NCBI RefSeq assembly: GCF_030247195.1
Contig: NC_080671.1
Coordinates: 4,802,501 to 4,866,500, forward strand
Direction: 5' to 3'
Length of the DNA: 64,000 nucleotides
From: Topomyia yanbarensis
Lineage: Eukaryota > Arthropoda > Insecta > Diptera > Culicidae
Shown: positions 56,945-64,000 of the stretch, piece after piece
Layout of the letters: every line of letters starts with the position of its first letter
Numbering within the stretch: position 1 is the first letter of the stretch
Translations under genes and position numbers: made by a program
Notes under the pieces: model-generated
Told to the model about the DNA's origin: nothing
The model's database searches: none
Seen by the model: only the letters and a program-made list of their open reading frames with translations

Positions 56945-58590
56945 AAGTAAGTCCACCTGCTACAAGGAGCTATGCAGATAAGTAAACGCCAACCCGTGGG
57001 GCAATGCTGACTGTGTCGTTATGGCCAGTATCAAAGGTCCAATGACGCCAATAGAAACGCGCGCTGACAAACTGAAAATTATCGTGGAGAGTCTTTTCTC
57101 GAAGCACGACCTAACCGCATGGCCGCCTACAGCATACGTTGATGCAGACGGTGGAAATGCTGGTGATTATCGAGTCCCGAACGACGAGCTCCTTATAGTG
57201 ACAAAAGGGCTGAAAGCGAAGAAAGCTTCCGGATACGATGGTATCCCTAACGTGGCGCTGAAGACCGCGATACTGGAATTTCCGGACATGTTCAGGATAG
57301 TCGCACAGAAATGCCTGGACGATGACTACTTTCCGGATAGGTGGAAGATCCAGAAAGTGGTGTTGCTGCCAAAACCAGGGAAACCACCACGAGATCCATC
57401 ATCGTATCGGCCTATATGCCTGCTGGATACTCTTAATAAACTCCTGGAAAGGGTCATCCTCAACAGACGTTATAGACGATAAAAGCCATCCGCACAGTCA
57501 TCGCGACCGCACAGAAATCATCGAAGCAGAAGAGAAAAGGTAATCGCTACTAAGCTGTGGTTAGGATCAGTGTGAAGAACGCGTTCAATAGTGCCAGCTG
57601 GGGCAGGGGGCGATTGCCATAGCGCTGCACAGAATGCGGGTTCCGGACTATCTGTGCAAGGTTCTGAAAAGTTATTTTCAGAACCGAGTACTGGTCTACG
57701 AAACGAAAATGGGGAAGAGGTCAATTAGGGTCACTTAGCCCAACGGAATATAATGTACAATGGAGTGTTAACACTGCAACTGCCCAGGGGAGTTGAGATC
57801 GTCACATTGGCAGATGTTGTTGCCCTAGCGATAACCGGTGAGACCCTTGAGGAGGTGGAGATAACCGGTGAGACCCTTGAGGAGGTGGAGATGCGTGCGC
57901 TGAAGCTCCTGGGTGTGATGGTCGATGATTGATTAAATTATAATAGCTATTTCAACTATGTATGTGAGAAGGCTACGAGGACAAGTAAAGCAAGGATCAT
58001 GTCGAATCACGGAGGAGCAAGAGGCAACACGAGACGTCTCCTGGCGGGTGTCTCATTATGGCGTTCCGGTCTGGGCTGCTGCGCTGAACTCAAAGAGGAA
58101 CCGGATGAAGTTAATAAGCACATTTCGCCAAAAAGCTGTTCGTGTCGCGAGTGCGTACAGAACGATGTCGTCGGAGGCGGTATGCGTAATTGCCAGGATG
58201 ATTCCCATCTGCTTGAGGACGTGGAATGCTACTAGCGGAGAAATGCATGTAATGCAAGGAGACTGGTCCGAGCGGACTCGTTGGATAAGTGGCAGCAAGA
58301 GGGGAACAACGCAGAGAAAGGAAGGAGGACCCACCGACTCATCCCAAATGTGTCTGCTTGGGTACACTTCCATTTGATGCAGTTTTTGTCCGGGCACGGA
58401 TGCTTCCGGAAGTACCTGCATCGATTTGGACACGCTTCGTCACCCATTTGCTTGGAGTGTGTGAACATGCAAGAGACACCGGAACACGCGGTCTTCGAAT
58501 GCCCTAGGCGCGAAGAAGTCCGAAAGGATATGCCTAGTGTGACAGTCGATAATATCGTCCAAGAGATGTACCATGAAGAGCATATATAAA
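56945..58590 (+). pseudogene. R1-clade LINE ORF2 remnant
   Basis: The sequence starts in CYKELCR and runs through the early reverse transcriptase (SGYDGIPNVALKTAI, WKIQKVVLLPKPGKPP, SSYRPICLLDTLNKLLERVI). After stops and frame changes it continues with YNGVLTLQLPRGVEIVTLAD, where the catalytic FADD is now LADV. Further on come LLGVMVDD and GGARGNTRRLLAGVS, and finally the C-terminal zinc knuckle HLMQFLSGHGCFRKYL with C-x2-C...H-x4-C up to 58590. A region that should hold GVPQGS is deleted near 57720. A 30-bp in-frame duplication lies at 57830-57889. R1 elements usually insert in 28S rDNA; no rDNA is present here, so this belongs to a relative without that specificity, or an ectopic copy. Confidence 0.85.
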
Positions 58591-59275
58591 ACGATAACAA
58601 TAGAGTGGTTACGAGTATACGAGTATACGAGGGACAAAAAACTAGCTCCATTGGCTAGAACGCCACTCTGAAACCTGAAATAGGGTTTCGGGAGAAATTC
58701 CGCATCCGGGGAACTTTTCGGCTGTGTGAACTAGGTCCATCGCCGGACACCAGTAGAGTAGTACGCGCCGTAGCACCGGGTTGGGGTCGTCGTGGCGCCA
58801 GCGAACCGGACGTTTGGCTTTACCGGAATCGCCAGACCGACCTCGAAACTCTATCGGGTAGCTCGTGAGTAGGCTAGATCCACCGTCGGGGATTGGACCG
58901 AGTAGACCGCGGCCAATAACTTGCAGTGGGTCGTTCGGGCGCCAGTGAACCGCAAGCTACGTTGCACCCGGAATCGCTGGATGGACCTTAGCACCTACTG
59001 GCCTGTTGAGTAGGCTAGATCCACCACTAGGGAATAGATCGAGTAGATCGGGGGGTAGTGGGGAGGTAAATCGCTCACGGAAACGAACATCAGCATCGGG
59101 AGAAATCTACCACCGAGGAATTCACAGTGGGGTAGATTCGCCGCCGAGGACTGTTCGACTAAAACGTGACAAAAATAGGAGCTAATTGGCTTACGAAACA
59201 AACACCGGTGCCGAGAGAAATTCCTTTGTTGGGGAATCCTGGCATGACAATAACTAAACGACCTCCTAACCAAAG
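58591..59275 (+). repeat. R1-type 3' region with about 140-bp tandem units
   Basis: Two clear units (about 58780-58915 and 58920-59055) share GGCGCCAGNGAACCG, CGGAATCGC and GTGAGTAGGCTAGATCCACC. Related words with GAGAAATTCC and GGGGAA recur at 58690 and 59215. A related block lies inverted at 55060-55440. Confidence 0.65.
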
Positions 59276-59479
59276 TGCTTAGAGTTCTAAGGTGATTCGT
59301 CTTTGGTAGTAACTAGGTGAGAAGGTAAGGTAAACGTGCAATAGGCTACGGGAAAAGTAACAGCGAACAACTTTGCATGCTAACTGGAATCCAAGAAAAA
59401 TTGTTTTTAAAACCAATATTGCTGATCGACGTTTTTTGATAATCGTATTACCTGAGAATAAATGCTCCTTGCTCCTAAT
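59276..59479. other. No gene recognised
   Basis: Spacer between R1-type 3' repeats and the next LINE. Confidence 0.35.
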
Positions 59480-59955
59480 TCTTGGTGGAACAAGGAGTGC
59501 TCTGATGCGTATGAAGTTAGACATATTGCTTACAAAGAATTTTTGAAACAAGGGGATAGTCGCATGAATTTTGAAAAATATGCGATATTGCAAAAAAGAT
59601 ATGTCAGTCTACGTCGAGCCAAGAAGTTTAGTTATTAGAGCCGCTTCGTTGATGATTTGTCTAGAGAAACATCATTGAGTACTCTTTGGATCACAACCAG
59701 AAGAAAGAGAGATCGAAACGGGACTAGTGAAAACGAAGTTTTTAGGAAGCGATGTATATTTAATTTTGCCATGAAACTTTGTCTAGATTCTTCTCTTGCG
59801 TAGAAAAACAATTGTGATGCTCCCACAAGTAACGAATCTATTGATTAGCCCTTGATAATGAAGGAATTTTCAATTGCGCTCCTCTCATACAACTGAATTA
59901 AATTCAACTTGGGGAAGAGTCTTTTTGATTTTGCCAAAGACGCTTGCTGGATTTA
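59480..59955 (+). pseudogene. I/LOA-like LINE ORF2 remnant, part before the SINE
   Basis: The linker between endonuclease and reverse transcriptase is recognisable: NSWWNKECSDAYEVRHIAYK, then LRRAKKFSY, a TAG, SRFVDDLSRETSLSTLW, and later IMKEFSIALLSYN. Several in-frame stops are present. The coding run continues after the SINE at 60499. Family placement (I or LOA group) is from remembered mosquito LINE proteins. Confidence 0.65.
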
Positions 59956-60498
59956 AGACGGCGCCGGTGGTTGAGTGGTAAGCGTGACCGCCACTCATTC
60001 CAGTTGGCCTGGGTTCAATTCCAGCCGAGGTCGTTGAGATTTTTCTGAGGTGAAAAAATCTGTGGTCACGTCTTCCTTCGGAAGGGAAGTAAAACCGTTG
60101 GTCCTCGGTCCATGAAATTGGTGGATAGATATCTAGTCCAAGTAGTGGAATCACCTCTCTGGCGTCGGTAAAGAAGAAGTATATCCAACTTCTATACTCT
60201 ACTAACAAAAATATCCTCTTCCCGTGATACTTGTGGAGTGCGCAGTAGTATATACGGCCTCTAGCAAAAGCAAGTATCGGACTAACCATTCCTTCCCTTT
60301 CCTTCTGCGATCTACGTTCGGGCCTGGCCGGCATCGGTATTGATCAGAAACACTTTAGGATTACCAGGAGTTGCACATTGAAAGATGTTTCGCTAATCCC
60401 AAGCATAATTATCTACTGATTCCCTGTGCAACTTCAGCTAGTCCCGATCGATAACGTAGTAGCAGCCAGGGGTGGTCGCACAAGCTCAAGCTCAAGCT
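59956..60498 (+). mobile_element. tRNA-derived SINE, 543 bp, with CAAGCT-repeat tail
   Basis: A 20-21 bp direct duplication starting CAAAGACGCTTGCTGGATTT flanks it (59935-59955 and 60499-60519). The head at about 59958-60035 has the A box GTGGTTGAGTGGTAAGCG and B box GGGTTCAATTCC. The tail is CTCAAGCTCAAGCTCAA. It looks like the Feilai-type SINEs of Aedes as I remember them; that name is tentative. It interrupts the LINE reading frame. Confidence 0.85.
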
Positions 60499-60990
60499 CA
60501 AAGACGCTTGCTGGATTTATTCAACAAGTTTCTTGAGCAGAACATTGTCCCGCGTTACAAGAGGTAAGTGAGAATTATCGCCATTCCAAATCCGGTAAAA
60601 CCACACTCCGATCATAACTCGTATCGACCGATTGAAATGCTATCCTGCATCAGAAAATTGCACGACGTCTCGAAAATTGAATTGACGCGAATGATTTGCT
60701 ATCAGATACCCAGCTTGGTTTTCGGAGGGTCAAGGAAACGAATAATTGTTTGGCAAAAAAGATCAAATGGCGTCCGCAAAGTAAAGTTCAACTCAGTTTA
60801 CATTGATTTACAATCTCGTTGAATCTACATGAATGTGGTCTTTCACCAAAATTAAATAATTAATTATACAATTTACTGCCAGAAAATCACACACATGTTA
60901 ATGACATTGATAATGTAATTGATTGTATTGTCAACCCATGTACTCTAAAATTACAACAACCACTGCAAGACAGCTTGAATAATTTTTCAA
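60499..60990 (+). pseudogene. I/LOA-like LINE ORF2 remnant, part after the SINE
   Basis: It reads LLDLFNKFLEQNIVP, a stop, then VRIIAIPNPVKPHSDHNSYR, PIEMLSCIRKL and, after losses, FNSVYIDLQSR. From 60780 it matches the inverted fragment 56695-56895. GLPQGS- and ADD-type catalytic boxes are missing between VNDIDN-like and LKLQQPLQD-like sequences. The copy is inactive. Confidence 0.65.
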
Positions 60991-61297
60991 AAAGGGCTTT
61001 AAAGAAGGGGAATCGATTTATCTACGGGGAAAACAGAGCTGGTAATTTTTTCAATGAAGCGTAATTCAGCTCAGCTTCAGCTTCAGCTTCAGCTGGCTGA
61101 TAGAACGGTAGCCTAAGTCCTTGCCTTCAAATATCTCAAAATTTAGTTCGATTCATAAGGCAAATGGGTAGGCTAAACGAAGTGCTAACATAGGATAAAT
61201 TTACTTCGAACAATAACTGGATCTTGGTGGGGTGCTTATCCAAGTGGCCTGATTGTATTGAAGGATTCCACGAGAAACCGGCCGACCACAAAATATG
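60991..61297. repeat. Spacer with a CAGCTT simple repeat
   Basis: CAGCTCAGCTTCAGCTTCAG at about 61069-61096 may be the tail of another SINE by analogy with the CAAGCT tail at 60480. No head is visible. No gene is recognised. Confidence 0.45.
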
Positions 61298-62997
61298 CAC
61301 GGAAAAAATTGTTCCCAAAGTCGTGAATTGAATTCTTTACGTTACGAAAACAGGACCTTGACTAAAAATCATGGCTTTTATAATTATGTTCAATTTCCCT
61401 TCAGTAACGCCCGCATAACGCTTTCATTTGTGGAAATATTTGATTTTGTTTTGTGAACTTCGGTCACTAGTTCTTGGCGGAAAGTTCACAACTTTATGAA
61501 CATTATTCATAAAACCAAAGGTTGACTCATGATTTTTTTCATAGTTATAGGAACAATAGTTCACAACATCGAAATATTCTGGCTATTTTTTCGTGAACTA
61601 TTTCACGAAATTCGGAATTTTATTCATGAACCCATTCAATTCTCGTGAACTAATTCATGATTCCTAGTATATTAATTCCAATTCAATATCCGTGCTCGTG
61701 AAATGGTTCACAAAATCATCAAATATTATTCATGCATTCGTGAACTGGTTCATGATTCCTAATATATTAGTTACGATTCAATATCCGTGCTCGTAAAATA
61801 GTTCACGACATCATGAAATATTATTCATGTTTTCATAAACCGGTTCATGATACCTAGTATAATAGTCACAACTTATTCGTTTTCGTGAAAAAGTTCACGA
61901 AATCATAAAATATTCATGTGTTCGTGAACTGGTTCATGATTCTTAGTACATGATTTACGAACTATCTAGTATTTATTTGCGTGCTTGTGATATTTAGAAG
62001 ATATCCCTAATCATTTACAATTTCATGCAACATGGTAATGAAATTTTTACGTGAACTCTATCACAAAAGTTGGAGTATTATTCGTGCAATCATTTTTGTT
62101 CCATACACTTTTTAATGAAATACCCAGTTCTAGCGACCAGTAATAGGTACGAGCAGTAGATATAAAAAATATTAAAACCTAGAACATCGTTATTCATTTG
62201 ATAAGGTTCATTGTGATGTCCGGACAGAAAACGAAAACTGCACTGAGAACCTCAAATAGTGTGCGTGATATATTTCACAAAACCAGATATCACGAATGAG
62301 TCTTATTTTAATGATCCAGTTCATATTGTCACATTATTCCGAGTAAAAAAAACCAGTAGTAACCAAAAAATAATAGATCACGATAAGGCGAAGGGAATTT
62401 ACGAATACAATGATAAAACTGCTGATATCATGAACATTAGTTACATTACTCTTTGAAAGTAAGCTCTAAAACAAATTATCATGATAACATGAACAGAAAT
62501 TACAAAAATCGTTACTAAGATGCTGGAATCATGAACACAAATCACACAACTAGTGACAAAAATATCTAAAATCGTGACCAAGATCCTGAAATCATGAACA
62601 TGAATTGAAATATCACGATAACGTGGATGAAAATTACGAACATCGCGACTAAGATCTTGAAATCATGAACTTTAATCCCGCTAACGTCATGAGAATGCAC
62701 AAGAATCGCGAATAAGCTCTTGAAATCGTGAACAACGTTTGACTGTCGACTGTGTATTCCCAAATTATGAACAAGAACCACAATAAAAAATAAACAACAA
62801 CAGTAACCCACCCAAACATTCTAATGTAACGCCATGTATATATTCAGGGCGAGCTTGTTTTTAGAAAATACAAATAGTTTCATGAATACGAGGTTTATTA
62901 TTCATAATTTCAGGAACTTTGTCACGGTTTTCGTAAATCGTCCAGTTCATGAAATCGTGACCTTTTGTTCATGAATTTATGAACGGATTTTTTCGTG
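61298..62997. mobile_element. Repeat family E, long-TIR element, near-complete copy
   Basis: The left end CACGGAAAAAATTGTTCCC faces the right end GAACGGATTTTTTCGTGG, and similarity between the inverted ends continues for about 100 bp with gaps (ACGAAAACAGGACCTTGAC versus its mirror). The body consists of repeated CGTGAACTGGTTCATGATTC and TAGTATATTAA units at 61640-61960. No transposase frame. Partial copies lie at 21770-22390 and 44950-45390. The target duplication is not resolved. Confidence 0.65.
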
Positions 62998-64000
62998 GGA
63001 CCATCGTTGATTCGAACGAAACTTTGAAGTTGTGTTCGGTTTATGAATCTCCATGATTTTCTTTGACAATTGCAATAATTTGATGCAAAAGCAATTTTTC
63101 AAAAGGGCGTAGATATTTCTACGTGCATAAATTTCATTTTTTTTGTTCGATTACTGTATTTTATACAGCAATACTTTCTAAGAACGAGTTACAGGGAATG
63201 AATATTTCTGTACAAAAAAATGCACTGAAAAAAGTGTAATTTTTCACAAAAACAAAAATTTATTTTTAAATTTAAAATGCAAAAAAACATTTTTGCTATT
63301 TTTTCATATTCTGTCAACCAAAACCTAAAGAGAAAAAAAATATAAATATGATTGTATGATAGAGAACAATAACTTTATACATGTTTTTAAATTTCATACT
63401 AATTGACATACAAATTTTTTTACAGAATATAATTCTAAGTATCATTTTAAATCAAAATGCATTTAACAAAAATCATCCAAAATGCGATAGTTTTCGAGAT
63501 ATTTGGAATTTTGTTCCAACAGAAACAGTTAATTCGACTGGTTATGTCCTTTTAAAAAGTTATTTGCCTTACCCCATCATAAAATATAAAAAATCTAATG
63601 TTTATCGTTTCGAAGAGGCAAAAGAAATTTTTTCAGTGTATTTGGATCATGGAGAAGCTTTCAATAAAAAAGTTTTTCTTACAACAACTTTTGACATTTT
63701 TTCATAACTATTACTATTTGCAGTCAAAAATACATTTTTTTGAATATGATTCTTAACGCAATTTTAAATCAAAATGCTAATAACAAAAAAATTCTGTAAT
63801 GTAGATGTAGTAGTTCTCGAGATATTTTAAATTTTGTTTTAAAAACACAATTCTTTTGTTATATTACTACCTTTTCAGAAGTTATTCGCGTATCTCCATC
63901 AACAACAATCGGTTTTTCAAAAGGCCCATAACATTTCCTGTAACTTTCTTTTTGACATCAAGGCGATATTGTAAACCATTTGAAAGCTATACGAAAACAA
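62998..64000. repeat. Start of an AT-rich tandem array, about 317-bp period
   Basis: GAATATAATTCTAAGTATCA... at 63425 recurs as GAATATGATTCTTAACGCAA at 63742, each followed by ATTTTAAATCAAAATGC and TTCTCGAGATATTTNNAATT. A more diverged unit probably starts near 63090. The array runs off the window. The 108-codon frame at 63381-63707 lies within a unit and is not called. Confidence 0.65.

Noticed and set aside
63381..63707. 108-codon frame near the end
   Set aside because: It lies within a tandem repeat unit and the neighbouring unit does not keep the frame.
1..64000. Endogenous viral elements, CRISPR arrays or bacterial operons
   Set aside because: No frame shows viral replicase, capsid or envelope-like motifs that I can recognise, no regularly spaced identical repeats with unique spacers exist, and the gene structure is eukaryotic.

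Overview
This is repeat-dominated animal DNA. The splice sites, the THAP/ZAD/C2H2 gene architecture (ZAD is an arthropod domain), the tRNA-derived SINEs, and the CR1/Jockey-, R1- and I/LOA-type LINE remnants together suggest a dipteran, most likely a culicine mosquito such as Aedes. That species-level guess is inference from pattern recognition; no database search was possible. There are no prokaryotic signatures, no rRNA, no CRISPR and no convincing free-standing tRNA gene.

Host genes are few. (1) At 8015-8639 (minus) two exons encode consecutive immunoglobulin domains of a cell-adhesion-type protein; the rest of the gene lies outside the window or beyond long introns. (2) At 14050-18545 (minus) is a gene that reads THAP zinc finger, then ZAD, then about 13 C2H2 fingers, with three small-gene style introns or breaks. 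A 2.4 kb hAT-like element with a perfect 8-bp target duplication splits its THAP exon, and two in-frame stops make it a probable recent pseudogene. (3) At 22607-22995 (minus) is one plausible but unrecognised exon.

Layout. 1-7.2 kb: nested retrotransposons (LINE A split by element B, which is split by a 4.9 kb block C containing a 226-bp ATAAT array and a hAT element). 7.2-14 kb: Ig exons, then a 117-bp satellite (11.2-12.1 kb). 14-18.5 kb: the THAP-ZAD-C2H2 pseudogene and its hAT insert. 19-26.8 kb: piggyBac-type and hAT-type non-autonomous elements, dispersed repeats and a SINE. 28.8-33.5 kb: MITEs, a tRNA-headed element and A-rich low-complexity DNA. 34.7-40.6 kb: a 5.85 kb region bounded by roughly 570-bp inverted repeats that holds a palindromic SINE and a dispersed repeat. 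41-44.4 kb: unassigned. 44.4-47.3 kb: mariner-type transposase remnant and a 1.6 kb long-TIR element. 50.6-51.8 kb: LINE fragment and a GC-rich minisatellite. 54.7-61 kb: satellite units, an R1-clade LINE and an I/LOA-like LINE split by a SINE. 61.3-63 kb: long-TIR repeat E. 63.1-64 kb: start of a tandem array leaving the window.

The genes do not form a pathway. The value of the window is its insertion chronology: at least four nestings can be ordered by target-site duplications or by reading frames that become continuous when the insert is removed. No new host system was found. The most unusual items are the THAP-ZAD-C2H2 fusion, the palindromic tRNA-SINE with an 11-bp duplication, and two LINE fragments in opposite orientation that share the same internal losses.
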